The position numbers were made by a program, and so were the translations under genes. Below the pieces are notes generated by a model. That model did no database searches. It saw only the letters and a list, made by a program, of their open reading frames with translations, and was not told the origin of the DNA. A stretch of 64,000 nt of DNA from positions 186,001-250,000 of the forward strand of contig BPQB01000032.1 of NCBI GenBank assembly GCA_019973155.2, given 5' to 3'. Shown here one piece after another: positions 15,905 to 27,986 of the stretch (its first letter is position 1; each line of letters begins with the position of its first letter). The stretch comes from Phanerochaete sordida. Lineage: Eukaryota; Basidiomycota; Agaricomycetes; Polyporales; Phanerochaetaceae.

Positions 15905-17720
15905 CTGCGGCAGTGCACACGCAGGACGGGGGACATGCTCAGACGAGTCTGGCGAGGGGGGACCCGCAGAACGGGGCAGAAACAAACAAACAAAAAGTGT
16001 CGGCGAGTATAATATGGACATACACGGCTCCCCGGGGAGCCTCGCGTCCGTTCGCGTGCCCGTATGCGGTGCGGCTGCCGAATCAGCGGGCGATCAGCAG
16101 AGCCCGATAGGCTGCTTCGGGATGCCTCGCGCAGCGGGCCATGACAAAGGAGTCGGGAAAACCTCCTTGCCAGCCCCGCCGCTGAACTCTGCGCGCACGC
16201 CGGCGGTATTCACAGGGGCAGGCGTGCTCCGTCTCCGAGCGCGAGCCCACGGACGCCCACTGGGAGCACTCCCACCCTGGATCCTGATGCCCATCAATTG
16301 AAGTGAGTTTGAGCTCGCAAGACAATTGGCTGGCCAGCGGAGGCGCGAGCAGACCAGGGCTCTGGTGCTCGCTGCATCTGGGCAGGCACCGCGATCGTCG
16401 CTGGCGAGAGTTTCCTGAGCAGCGGGGCCGCCTCGTGTATGCGAGACGCAGCGACGGGAACAAGCTCGCGAACCTTGCGCGACAGCGAAGATCAGGCCAC
16501 CCTCACGACCCGCCGGACGCTGACGCACCGCCGCAGGGAGGCTCGTGGAGACCGGTATAATTGGTCGTGGGCTTTCCCCTGTATGGTCTTCGCGACGAGT
16601 CTGACCTCCGCCGCGAACGCCCAGGTGACAATGGCGGTGCGATAGACATTGCACGCAGCGCTCCCGGGTCCTATTGCCGCCCTGCAAGCCCTGGACGAAA
16701 CAGAGAAGTTGCAAGCATCATGTCTCAGAGAAGGACTTGGACGTACAGATTGGAAGTGGCGTGGAAGCCGTTGCCAGCAGAGCACCGCACAAGGCATGGG
16801 TGCCGCGTCGGCCGCTCCGAAGAGGCTGGCGGCGTTTACATATTCAGAGTAGTCGAATACGATGGCTGTACCAAGCAGGGAAATCAGCCTTTGTGGCAGG
16901 GTCAGTCAGCGGCTGTCCGCGTGGCGTTAGCAGGGCATATCTACCTGATTCATTGCGCAGTGATCCGCGGGCTCAGACCGAGGTGAAAGACATTCACTCG
17001 ACGAAGCAGGCATACGACATTGACACAACTGTGAGGCCAGTGGATGTCAGTCGAATCCCCTGACTTGAAGTCACTGTAGAGGAGAATGGAGGTGGTAGAC
17101 CAGGAACGGCGGACCTTAAGGTATGTTCGGACTCGGGCGGACTCAGGCGTTTTCCTCTTCACTATTCAACATCATACTTACCATGACTAGCGATCTCAGA
17201 TGTCCCACACTTTCGAGCCTATAGCTACTCACCCAGTGCGAAAATCGTAAGGTGTATTCGCTAAGCAAATCGAGGTCTGGCTCTAGAAATCCAAGCCGTC
17301 GCGCTCACGTGCCGCCACCTCGGGGCGCGCGGCGCGCGGCGCTCTGCCCGACTTTTCAAACCGCCGCAAGGCCCCCTAGGATATGATCGTGTTTTGAACC
17401 GTGGTCTCGTCGCGAGCGTTGCCGCAACAACCTTGGCATCCGACAAAGCTCAGTAAGGGACTCACTAAAGGTTCACTGCTGATAAAGATATTCAACGACC
17501 GAGTCGGCGTGCGTCATCTGCAAGTCCTTGTTCATCGCGCTATGGTCCAGGACGAAGTGCAGCCACGTCGCAGTCTGCAGGCTCTCTTCCGTTCGCCCGC
17601 CGTCGGGCGTCGGTCGCGCGCTCGATCCTCGCCCGGATACGGGACGTCGCGGCTGACGATCGCAGTAAACAAGGATGAACGTGACCGACGCGACGCGTCG
17701 TCAGGCGCCCGTCCGCCAGA

Positions 17721-18300
17721 CATATAAATACCCCTCACCCCGGGGGCTGTCTCCCTTCACTGGCGGCCATGGGTTAGTCTCCTCCCCTCATCTTATCCCC
17801 GTCTCCCTCGCTGACTTTTCCCCTCTCGCAGGTGTTGATGCCAGCTGATGCCCTCACGGGACTCGCTGAGCGCCGTCCATGGGCGAAGGGCGACGTGGCA
17901 TGTTGACAACGGCCTCCCAGGGGCGGCGCCGCTCGGCGTCGTGCCCAGGGGGCTGCCTCCTCTGGAGGGCGTCGGCTGTGACCACTCCACCAGGCGAGTC
18001 TGCTGAAAAGCGACTCTCCGGTGATGAGTCGTTAGGTTTGCGGGGTGCTTCGGCGCACCGCATTCCCTCACTCTGCTCGGTCGTGCGTGTATTATCGCAC
18101 GTCAGCCCGGCGCATGAACATGGCGCGATATCTGGGGGCGCCTGCGGCTGTCCGGGTGCGCAAAGTGGGATTGCGCCGGCTCCGCCTGCACGATACCCTT
18201 TCGGGGGCTGGGGTAGGCGGAGCACCCCGAGGGACGAGCACGGACCTTTTCGCGGTCCTCGGGATGAGTAACCTCGCGAGAGGGGAAACCAACATGTGCT
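17721..18300 (+). ncRNA. Candidate spliced, structured non-coding transcript
   Basis: CATATAAATA at 17721-17730 is a good TATA box. Forty bases on, ATGG at 17769-17772 is followed directly by an intron with donor GTTAGT (17773), branch-like GCTGAC and acceptor CTCGCAG (17831). Splicing gives only a six-codon frame (MGVDAS, stop), so this is not a normal protein gene. Downstream are clear inverted repeats: GGTGC/GCACC around TTCGGC at 18044-18059, extended by TGC/GCA, and GGACC/GGTCC at 18242-18258. The stretch is much more GC-rich than its surroundings. I could not match it to RNase P, MRP, SRP, U3 or telomerase RNA. It may be a lncRNA or snoRNA host, or a decayed gene. Confidence 0.25.
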
Positions 18301-19319
18301 CTGCAGGTAACCATACCTTCCCTATGATTAAGAGGTCCTTTTATATGTCCATTTCTGAAATATGTTGTCCACTGAAGCTGAAAGTTAGTACTGTTACCGT
18401 CTGTATGCCGTTGATAATAATAGCTAATAAGCAAAGACTTACGAGCTTGACTGCATCACCGTAGGCCGTCGTTCGGCCCGATGCCGAGGTAAATACTGGA
18501 GCGAGCGAGCAAGCCAGAGGAGCTTCGAGGGTGAAGCGTCGATGGCTGTTCAGAGAGGGACATTTGGCACTATTTGGCCATACACTGGATTCGGCAGGTA
18601 CTTCGCACGACGTTCGTGAAGGACCCGAAAGATCTGCTGCAGCCTGCCATTGCACATTGTGACGCTCATCCGCTGACGAGATCTTCTTGCGCACAGATTT
18701 TCTAGCTTTCGAAACCTGTTATGCTTTTGGTGAGGTCTTCTCGCCTTGCTCAAAGCCGATTCATACGCTGACTCAATTTCCACTGCGTCGCGTCCCAGGC
18801 CAATTCTTGAGATCTTGAGAGCGGTACCTCCGGACCTCAAGACCTCCTGGCACCAGCATCCCGAGCATCTGGGCCTGCGAAGAGAGCTCGAGTGGCGGTT
18901 GCTACGAATCTTTGCAAATCTGACGATCCCCAGGGATAACCGGCCGAACCACCGGTAGAGAGCGGGATGTTACCCAAAGGGGATATGGCGCGCGTTGGCA
19001 CCGAAACGCAAGGGAGCGCGGGATGACATAACGGGACTGTCGGATGCTTCGGACTGGATTCACTTTGACCGTCGCGACCTCGTCCTCCGGAAGCAAACCC
19101 GCTCACTGTACCTCCGCGAGGATGACAAAGATCTGGATGCATCGCGCAGACCGGGTTTCACACCTGTCTATACTCGCTCCTCGGTCGGCGGCGCCTGTGA
19201 GGACAAGATGACAGCCAACTTACTGTACCTCCGGACCAGAACACTTCAGCAACACCATTTGCTTCCCCAAATGGACCGCCGGGAAGCTTGCACACTGTCT
19301 GAGCCTGTCTCTCGCTGTG

Positions 19320-19326
19320 TATAAAG
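19320..19326 (+). promoter_or_regulatory. TATA box of the OYE gene
   Basis: TATAAAG within TGTGTATAAAGGGGA, 85 bp upstream of the OYE start codon. The sequence and spacing are typical for a fungal TATA-type promoter. Confidence 0.6.
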
Positions 19327-19410
19327 GGGACTGGAGGGCGATGCCAGATGCCACAGACACCCCTTCAGCCTCCGCATCTCAACAAAACAGACGTCTCATT
19401 CCAACACACG

Positions 19411-20832
19411 ATGTCCTCTTCCCAGAAGCTCATCAACGTCGCCGCGGAGGGAATCCCCTACTTCACTCCCGCCCAAGAAATCCCCGCTGGCACTGCGCTC
19501 GACCCGCAGCCCGACGGCCGGCCCATCCCCAAGGTCTTCCAGCCTCTGCGCATCCGCGGCTTGGAGTTCCAGAACAGGATTTGGGTGCGTGTTCAAGTGC
19601 TTTGTCTTGTATGCTTTAGCTGACCGTCTTTTACTTGCAGCTCTCCCCTCTTTGCCAGTACTCCACCAAGAACGGAGTCCCCAGCCCATGGCACTTTGCG
19701 CATCGTGAGTCGCACCGCGCTTCTTCACGAGCTATACGCTGACTTCCGCTGCAGTTTGCGGCATCATCAAGCGCGGACCCGGCCTCGCCCTGACTGAGGC
19801 GGCTGCTATCACTCCCGAGGGCCGCATCACGCCCGAGGACGTCGGCATCTGGAACGACGAGCACGTCGCGAAGTGGTCCGAGATTACGACCTTCGTGCAC
19901 TCGCAGAACCAGAAGATCGGCATCCAGCTCGCACACGCCGGCCGCAAGGCGTCGATGGTCGCGCCGTGGCTGTCCTTCAAGGCCGCCGCGGGCGTCGACG
20001 AGGACGGCTGGCCCGACGAGATCTGGGGCCCGAGCGCCGTCGCGCACGGCCCCGGCTACTACACGCCCAAGGAGCTCACCGTCGAGGGCATCGCGCGCAT
20101 CCGCGACGCGTTCGTCGATAGCGCGAAGCGCGCTGTCAAGGCCGGCTTCGACGTCATCGAGATCCACGCCGCGCACGGCTACCTCCTCCACCAGTTCATG
20201 AGCCCGATCGCCAACAAGCGCACGGACAACTACGGCGGCAGCTTCGAGAACCGCATCCGCCTCCACGTCGAGGTCATCAAGGGCATCCGCGCCGTCATCC
20301 CCGAGGACATGCCTCTGTTCATGAGGTACGTGATTTCTTGGATATCTTAGAACCATCGCTGACATCGCTTTCCAGGATCTCCGGCTCTGACTACCTCGAG
20401 CACTCGCTCCCGAACGAGCCCTCGTGGCGCGTCGAGGACTCCGCACGTCTGTCGCTGGTCGCGGCGGAGCACGGCGTCGACCTCATCGACGTCTCGGCGG
20501 GCGGCGTGCACCCGCTGCAGGAGTTCCGCCTCGCGAACGTCGACAACCGGCACCCGGCGTACCAGGCGTACCTCGCGGAGCACGTCCGCAAGGCGCTCAA
20601 CGGCAAGGCGCTCGTCGCGAGCGTCGGCGGCATGCGCACTGGCCAGGCCGCGGAGGACGTGCTGCAGAACGGCTGGGCCGACGCGTGCTTCATCGGCCGC
20701 ACGTTCCAGAAGAACCCCGGCACCGTTTGGAAGTTCGCGGAGGACCTCGGCGTCGTCATCACCCAGGCGCACCAGATTGAGTGGGGCTTCATCGGTCGCG
20801 GCGTCGGTCGCAATGCTGTGAAGCAGAAGTAA
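19411..20832 (+). CDS. Old Yellow Enzyme, NADH:flavin oxidoreductase, HAGRKA (YqjM-like) type
   Basis: FMN-dependent ene-reductase that reduces activated C=C bonds using NAD(P)H. Four exons (19411-19584, 19641-19704, 19755-20325, 20376-20832) sum exactly to a 421-residue protein. Motifs along the TIM barrel are LSPLCQYS near the N-terminus (FMN loop with the cysteine seen in YqjM-type enzymes), IGIQLAHAGRKAS, EIHAAHGYLLHQF with the substrate-binding H-x-x-H set, SPIANKRTDNYGGSFENR, and SVGGMRTG plus FIGRTFQKNP for phosphate binding. The start follows a 5' leader with a TATA box. Codon use is highly biased to GC-ending codons. It is tail-to-tail with a P450 gene about 200 bp away. The physiological substrate is unknown. 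Confidence 0.95.
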
Positions 20833-21033
20833 ACGACCTCTAGAGCCTCCTTTTCTACTTTAAAATTGCTGTACATCTAGACCTACTCATGCACGGACTA
20901 TGCACCATGTAATACTTTATCATTGGGAATCCCATTCATAGACTTCATCCAATGCCTCTAAGTGTGACCTGTGCGACTCGAAGATGACACGTCTTCATGC
21001 TATCCTGGTATAGCGGCTATGAGGCGTCGGGGT

Positions 21034-22985
21034 CTAGGCGACGCCGACATCGCAGGGAATGTCAGCAGTGCCCAGGACTTCCGCCACGCTTTCATGCCGC
21101 GGCACCATCTTGACACGGAACGGCAAGGGCGAGCGTCCCGAGAGCCCGTCGTACTCGTGCAGGTCGATCGGCTCACTGGGGAGCTCCTGCATGTCGAACG
21201 CCCAGAGCAGACCGGCGACAGCGAGGAAGATCTCCTGCTCGGCGAGCGTGATGCCGGGACAGATACGGCGGCTGGCATGGAAGGCAGTATGCGAATGAGT
21301 TGCGAGGGGCCTGCGAAGGGCACGTACGTACCCGGCGCCGTACATCCAGTGGTCGCGTTTGTAGGGATCGGCGAGGTTGGCAGACTCGGCGCTCGAGTGG
21401 TGGTCGGTGAGGTAGCGGTCGGGCTACATTATATTTCTCAACGAGTTCCGAGAGCAAGTGTCAGCAGGGTGACTGACGTTGAACTCCTGGGGATTCGGGT
21501 ACCGGCGAGAGTTGTTGTGCATCGTATACTGCGCGGAAGCGTCAGTCTGGATAAGGGTGAAGATCAAGTGGTGTACGTACGGTATTGACGATGACGCCAG
21601 TGTTCTTGGGAATGATGTGGCCGCGGTAGTGGAAGTCCTCTGTGCTCAAGTGAGGGGTGCCGAGCCAGAAGGGGTTGTGCACACGCTCGATTTCCTGCCC
21701 GGGGTTTAAGCAGCAAATCATCACGATGCGAGCCGCTGGGACGTACCTTGACGATGGCACGGACGTACGGCAAGTCCTTCTCGTCTTCAGCCTGCGGAAG
21801 CCGATCTCGGCCAACAACGCGGTCGAGCTCCGCCTGTGCGCGCGCCTGCACGAGCGGAAACGCAGGGATATGCGCCGCGAACCACTGCTTGACGGCGGCC
21901 GTCGTCTCGACGCCGCCGATCATGAACGCGCAGCAGAGGAAGACGATGTCGAGCATGTCGAGCTGCTGCTCCTCGCGGACGCGCAGCAGGTATTTCGCCA
22001 TGCAGTCCGGTACGTCCTCGCCCGCCTTCATGCGGCGGTCAACATCGTTGATGAGACTGCTGCAGGTGTCGACCAGGCCTTGGTGGAGATGCTTGCCGCG
22101 GCTAACTATCGGAAGGTAGGGGACATTGCGGAGGAAGGGGATAAAATCAACCCAGTTGGCGACGGGGCCAGTGTAGTTCCTGTGTGGTTCCTCAGCGCGC
22201 GTCCAGCGTCAACGACGAAAAGCCGCACATGAACTCGCGGGAGAGCATAAGCCAGTGTGCAACCAGCGGATCATCGACCGAGTCCGTGCGGGTGCCGAAG
22301 ACGATGGTCAGGATGTTGTTGAGGGAGACACGGCTTAAGTGCGCTTGTGGATTCACGGGGACAGCACCGGCGCGCCCCTGCGAGTACAGTGCACGCAGCA
22401 TCTCCCTGACCTCGAACTCGAGGTTAGGCTTATATTCAGATACAGCCTTGGCAGTCAGGAATAGCGCGGCAAGACGCCGATGCTTCCTCCTGGATGTCCT
22501 GTAAGCAAAGTGTACGACTGAGGACGTAGGCGCGTACCATGCGTCATTGTAGGGCATAGCAGTGATGCCGCGGCGTGCGAAGATTATTTCGCATTTCATG
22601 AACATCTCTTTGCGAGAGGAAAAGATTGCGCCATTAGTGACGATGAGGTCTTTGACGACCTGCGGATCAGACACGACGACAAAGAGCTGGTTGCCGAGCC
22701 GCATCGAGAAGAGGGGGCCGAACTCGTTGGCCCACTTGTGCAAGACAAGCTCAGGGAAGCGAGCAACGAATGGAAGTAGACCTATACAGAAAGTTAGGGA
22801 TACTGTACCAGATACAGAACAAGACAAGGGTTCAACGTACCGACGATAGGAAACCCGATAGGGCCAGGGGGTAGCTTGCCCAAGACTCTCGCCTTGACAT
22901 GGCGGAAAGCGCGAAGGAGGACATAGATGAAAGCCACAACGCCCGAGAGGATCGTGACTGCGCTGAATTCGTGGAGAGAAGGCAT
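21034..22985 (-). CDS. Cytochrome P450 monooxygenase, copy 1
   Basis: Membrane-anchored microsomal P450. The start at 22985 gives an N-terminal anchor (about residues 8-26, VTILSGVVAFIYVLL) and the proline hinge LPPGPIGFPIVG. Later landmarks are the I-helix region FMIGGVETTAAVKQW, in which the usual A/G-G-x-D/E-T-T appears as GGVETT, the K-helix EIERV (ExxR), and the haem loop GAGRRICPG with Cys ligand. The usual Phe before GAG is replaced by Tyr. The C-terminus reads WAFDMQELPSEPIDLHEYDG and stops at 21034-21036. All splice joins examined restore the frame, and exon positions match those of the P450 at 27987-29925, to which it is closely related. Family-level CYP number and substrate cannot be assigned. 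Confidence 0.92.
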
Positions 22986-23073
22986 CTGGACGTTGCTCAG
23001 ATGTTTTTGAGAAGCAAAGGTGCAAAAGACGATGCCAGCGGGCTTGGCCCTTGCCAGGAGAAATGCAGGCTCT

Positions 23074-23080
23074 ACTTATA
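23074..23080 (-). promoter_or_regulatory. TATA box of P450 copy 1
   Basis: Read on the minus strand this is GGTATAAGT, about 90 bp before the start codon at 22985. The P450 copy at 27987 has the same GGTATAAG core in front of it, which supports a functional and inherited element. Confidence 0.55.
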
Positions 23081-23519
23081 CCACAGAGCAATCTAATCCA
23101 CCGAGCATTGTGGGACAGTGCTAGTCCTTTGGCGTGTTCAGCTGGAGTGGCGCATCGGTTTCTCACTTGACGTAGTGTCTGTTCGCCTTCTCGGTGAAGG
23201 CGAGGAACGCGATGGGAATCCGCCGCGTGCATTCGCGAAGTAATCCAGGGCCCAGGCTTCCAACATGTGTTACCCTTCTCCTGCTGTGGCGCCGCTGGAA
23301 TGATATTAGCAGCGGACGAAGAAAATAAGTATGTCCATGAAACGAGAGACCGTTCGGTGTCGAAATGAGTTACGGTCATTTAACCTGTAGATCCCATTTC
23401 ATTACAGACGACGATGCACAATATGCATTAACATACGCACAAGTTATCAGGCCGCAAGGTCGAGTCGCAGCACGGACACCTAGGCCCACGAAATCGTGCA
23501 CGGTCGCGCGGTCAGGATC

Positions 23520-23534
23520 ATGATGATGATGATG
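23520..23534. repeat. (ATG)5 microsatellite
   Basis: Five perfect tandem ATG units in non-coding DNA between the first P450 and DBP4. Confidence 0.85.
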
Positions 23535-24310
23535 AGGACTCCAGCAAGAATGGTAGCGTATGACAGATGTTCCAGCATCTGCTGCGCCGCGCAAGGGCTG
23601 ATGTAACATTGAATAAGGGGCTCGAGTCCATGGAAGTTGGCTTGATAGATCCCAAGGGAGGTGGGAACTTTCCCGAGGCTCGAGGACGGGCGATGACGAC
23701 ATCCAGATCTGCGTCGTCCCGAACGTCGTCAAGAGCTGTGATCGCTCTCATGCTCTAGACCATAGGATACTTGAGAAATGCCCGAGCCCGTTAGGACGCG
23801 GAGCAGTGGTCAGCTGCAGATTAGGTTACTGAGTCGAATCGTCGCGCTGCAAAGGATGTCGTTTTTACCGTGCTTGTCGCCCCCGCCCTCCACGGCTGTC
23901 GCATAGGAAAAACTAGATGAAGGATCCAGTCAAGAATTTATGTAATGAAGTCCGCGCAACAAGAAAAGGTCGAATGAAATGTGGCATGACGGCAAAGAGC
24001 AGCTTGGGGGCAGGGCGCTCGTCGATATAATCCTTCTGCTTGGTGGCGCTGATGCAATCAATTCGGCCTGCTGAGCTCGCCAATGAAAATGAAAATCTTC
24101 GTCTTCCAGATAACAGGTATACAGCTTTGTGTACCACTGCTTGATAATAATTGGGCGATTTTTAACACAGAAATTAGGGAGGCAGTTTGTATTCAAAGAA
24201 GTGTAACCCACTGGGTAAGTAGGCGCCCTAACCACGTGCCTCGCTTAACCCCGACTTCACTTTTTCCGGCCAATTCACGACTTGACTTCAACAAATACCT
24301 CCTCTCTCTC

Positions 24311-26984
24311 ATGGCGCAAGCAGGCCCCTCGTCGCTGAAAAAGCAGAAGAAAAAGCAGCCAAACAATGGCGTACGCTCTTCAAAAGTCAAGAAAGTCCAG
24401 CAAGTCAAGTCTATCGAGGCACTGGAAGAGGCGGTCTTGAGCTATGTGCGTCTTCCGTGTAGGTCTGCGTGCTCGTGTGTGCTCATAGATTGACCTAGCC
24501 TTGATTTCATCCTAGGAACCCCCAGCGGACTTGAAGGCCTTCGCAGATCTGCCCATCTCGGATTTGACAAAGCGCGGACTGAAGAAAGCGTTCTTCGTCG
24601 ATATGACCGACATCCAGGCGAAGAGTCTGCCGGTCTCGCTCAAGGGCAAGGACGTCCTCGGAGCAGCGCGAACTGGAAGTGGAAAGACCCTCGCGTTCTT
24701 GATACCAGTGTTGGAGATCCTATACAGGCGGAAGTGGGGTCCACAAGACGGGCTGGGAGCTTTGATTATCTCACCTACCCGAGAGCTGGTGCGTAACAGA
24801 TATCAGTCGTGCATACCCACATGATAACAAAACGACGCAGGCCGTGCAAATATTCGAAGTCCTTCGCTCCATAGGAGGCTATCATTCCTTCTCTGCTGGT
24901 CTTGTAATTGGCGGCAAGAACCTCAAGGACGAACGCGAACGACTATCGAGGATGAACATCTTGGTCGCTACCCCTGGACGTCTGCTGCAACATATGGACC
25001 AAACTATCGGCTTTGAATGCGACAATCTGCAGACGTTAGGTACGTCCTTGTCGACCAGCATACAGCCAACATTCTCATTACCGATATGTAGTGCTCGACG
25101 AAGCCGACCGGATATTGGATATGGGATTCCAGAAGACTCTGACCGCCCTCCTCTCACATCTACCAAAATCACGCCAAACGCTACTCTTCTCTGCCACCCA
25201 AACGAAGTCTGTGTCCGACCTGGCGCGGTTGTCGCTGAAGGATCCCGTGTACGTTTCGACTCAAGAGGAGGAGACGAGCGGCGCGATGCCCAAGACACTC
25301 GAGCAACACTACGTCGTCGTCGAGCTGGACAAGAAGCTCGACGTGCTCTGGTCGTTCATCAAGACGCACCTGCAGAGCAAGACGCTCGTGTTCATGTCGT
25401 GCTGCAAGCAGGTGCGCTTCGTGTTCGAGACGTTCTGCAAGATGCACCCGGGCGTGCCGCTGCTGCACCTGCACGGGAAGCAGAAGCAGATGACGCGCCT
25501 CGCGACGTTCCAGCGCTTCACCACGATGAAGCACGCCGTGCTCCTTGCGACGGACATCGCCGCGCGCGGCCTCGACTTCCCCGCCGTCGACTGGGTCCTC
25601 CAGGTCGACGCGCCCGAGGACGCCGAGACGTATATCCACCGCGTCGGCCGCACCGCGCGCTACGAGAGCGCGGGCAAGGCGCTGCTCTTCCTCGCGCCGA
25701 GCGAGGAGGAGGGGATGAAGGCCGCCCTCGCGAAGAAGGGCATCGAGCCCGCGAAGATCAAGATCAAGGCGAGCAAGACGCACAGCGTGCAGAACCAGCT
25801 GCAGAAACTGTGCTTCCAGGAGCCCGAGATCAAGTATCTCGGTCAGCGGGTGAGTACATGTGAACCAGCCATCTAAATCGGGCGTCTGACCGAAAGTTCA
25901 TAGGCCTTCGTGTCGTACCTGCGCTCTGTCCACGTCATGAAAGACAAGTCTATTTTCAAACTGGAGGAGCTGCCTGTTCAACGCTACGCCGAAGCACTGG
26001 GCCTGCCCGGTGCGCCCAAGATTAAGTTCCTCAACAAGGAGATTGCGAAGGCGAAGAAGAACGCTTCGCATGCAGTCGCGAATGCGGGGACGACGTCTCA
26101 GCTCAATAAGCCCGATGAGTCTGAGGAAGGTTCAGAGAGCTCCGGCGACGAAGAAAGTTCAGATGACGAGGAGGCGTCGAAGGCCGAGGCCTCGACCAAA
26201 CCTGAGAAGGTTCGTGCCACAGGCCTTGCCAATGCCTGCCCACTGACACCTCCATCAGCCCAAGGTCCGGACAAAGTACGACCGCATGTTCGAGCGCAAG
26301 AACCAGAACATCCTTTCAGAGCACTTCAATAAGCTCGTCGACCACTCGGACGCTGGCGACTCGGACGACGACTTCATCACGCTCAAGCGCGCAGACCACG
26401 CGCTCGAGGACATGGAGCTGCCCGAGCACGAGGTGACCTCGAAGCGCAAGCAGCGACTCGCGCTCTCGAAGAAGGCGCTCGCCGCGCGCGGCCCGACGAA
26501 CAGCAAGCTCGTGTTCGACGACGACGGCCAGGCGCACGAGATCTACGAGCTGCAGACCGCCGAGGAGGCCTTCGCCGGCGACGACGTGCACGCGGCCGGA
26601 CGCCGCTTCGCCGAGGAGGAACGCGGGAAGCTCAGGGAGGCCGACGTCGTCGACCGCGCCGTCGCGAAGGAAAAGAAGAAGGAGAAGAAGCGCAAGCGCA
26701 AGGAGCGCGAGCGTGAGGTACGTCCTGCGCTGGGCTCTGCTGCCGACGTCGTTGACCATATCTTGCAGGAGAACGGCGGTTCTGACGACGACGAGGGCGC
26801 ACCGTTTGCTCCCATGATCGATGCTGTGGAGGACGACGGCTACGTCAGCCCCGACTTCGACCTGCCGCCGGCCTCGGACGAGGAGGAGGACGCCGCGCCG
26901 CCGCCGAAGCGCGCCAAGAGCAGCCGGTCCGCGCTTGCAGAGGAGGAGGAGATGGCGCTGCAGCTGCTGCGCAGCAGGAGGTAG
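24311..26984 (+). CDS. DBP4: DEAD-box ATP-dependent RNA helicase DBP4 (HCA4)
   Basis: Nucleolar DEAD-box helicase needed for U14/U3 snoRNA release and 18S rRNA processing. A lysine-rich N-terminus ([16 protein letters not shown]) is followed by the Q-motif region [14 protein letters not shown], motif [10 protein letters not shown], Ia PTREL, Ib [41 protein letters not shown] and [10 protein letters not shown]. The C-terminal half has the DBP4 hallmark [19 protein letters not shown] and a long acidic/basic disordered tail with [15 protein letters not shown], ending LRSRR and TAG at 26982-26984. Introns are visible at 24446-24515, around 24790-24840, 25040-25090, 25850-25900, 26210-26260 and 26715-26768. 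It sits between two related P450 genes, with no functional link evident. Confidence 0.95.
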
Positions 26985-27986
26985 TCTGTGTATTTCTCTC
27001 TTCGTGTGTCACGTACCCCGCTGGCGTATCCACACGTTCGCGCCCCGTCGAGGGCGTTCCGCGCGCATGACGGTCCGATATTAATATTCCGTGTGCGGCC
27101 TCGTGCGCTCGCTCGCCGTCTCGCCTCGCTCCTGGCTCGATCTAGGTGTCTAGCTCCGCCCTAACGCGGAGTGTGCTCGCTGTCGGAGGTACGCTGATGC
27201 CCGCCCTACCGGCGTCCACTGCACGCTCATCTCCCTTGACGACAGGAGCCGGGTACTTCTTGCTCGTAAAGCGGGACGAGCGCACGGCTTCAAGGGTAGT
27301 GGCTTACTTGTGGTCACCTGCAGCATATGGTGCAGTCTGTCGTTTCTTGCATGCTTGGGACTGAGCGGCGCGTCCTCAGAGTACAGCTCGAACCTTAAGG
27401 CGCCGGATGGGTCTACCAGAGCTGAGTTACAACGCGCATACCCATCTACCTCTTCTGCACAGCATGCCAGCGTCTGGTCGACGCGACACCCGGTGTCTAA
27501 TCCCTTAATGACCATGGCCCGATTGTGCGGCCCAAAAATAATCTGCCAGCTGGCTCGGCAGTCAGTATCCGTTACTCTCGGTACCATCTTGCCTCTTGCC
27601 ACGCCATGATCCCATTGCTCCAGGGCCGCGTCGACGAATCAGAATAGCATCCCACGCAGTGCAGCCTCGGCACCCTCCACTCGACTGTGTCTCGTGCGCG
27701 CGCACAGGATACCGCGGCCAATGACTGCAGGGAGATTATGCTCTCTGTCGAGCTGTCCACGGCACAGGTTTCGCGAGCTCGCTCGTCATTCAACATATCC
27801 AAATTCCAGAGTTGTTCCCGGCGTACAGACGCTTGGAGCGGTGTACCGACCCTGTTACACTGGAGGTATAAGAACTGCAAGCGAAGCCGGAGAAGCGTCG
27901 TCGGATTCCATCCGCCTCATCTGCCTCTAACCTAGCATCTGCACCACTAATCCGTTCTTGCATACACTACTAGAAGCACCGCAGCC
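26985..27986. other. Intergenic, promoter region of P450 copy 2
   Basis: One kilobase between DBP4 and the second P450. A short perfect inverted repeat CTCCGC/GCGGAG lies at 27154-27171. No supported gene. Confidence 0.6.
27867..27872 (+). promoter_or_regulatory. TATA box of P450 copy 2
   Basis: TATAAG within GGAGGTATAAGAACTGC, 114 bp upstream of the start codon. The GGTATAAG core matches the element before the other P450 copy. Confidence 0.6.

Larger units (their letters stand above)
15905..19410. other. Long gene-poor region with one structured, TATA-driven stretch
   Basis: About 3.5 kb without a supported protein gene. An (AAAC)n-like run lies near 15980-15996. At about 17721-18300 a TATA box, a short leader, a canonical intron and a GC-rich hairpin-forming stretch occur together (listed separately). 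The remaining open frames look like shadows of random GC-rich DNA. The right end contains the OYE promoter. Confidence 0.55.
22986..24310. other. Divergent intergenic region (P450 copy 1 / DBP4)
   Basis: About 1.3 kb with the promoters of both neighbours. It contains the P450 TATA box and an (ATG)5 microsatellite at 23520-23534. No supported gene. Confidence 0.6.

Noticed and set aside
21034..22985. P450 copy 1 as a pseudogene
   Set aside because: It has weaker codon bias than copy 2, but every splice junction checked restores the frame, and the I-helix, ExxR and haem-Cys motifs are intact.
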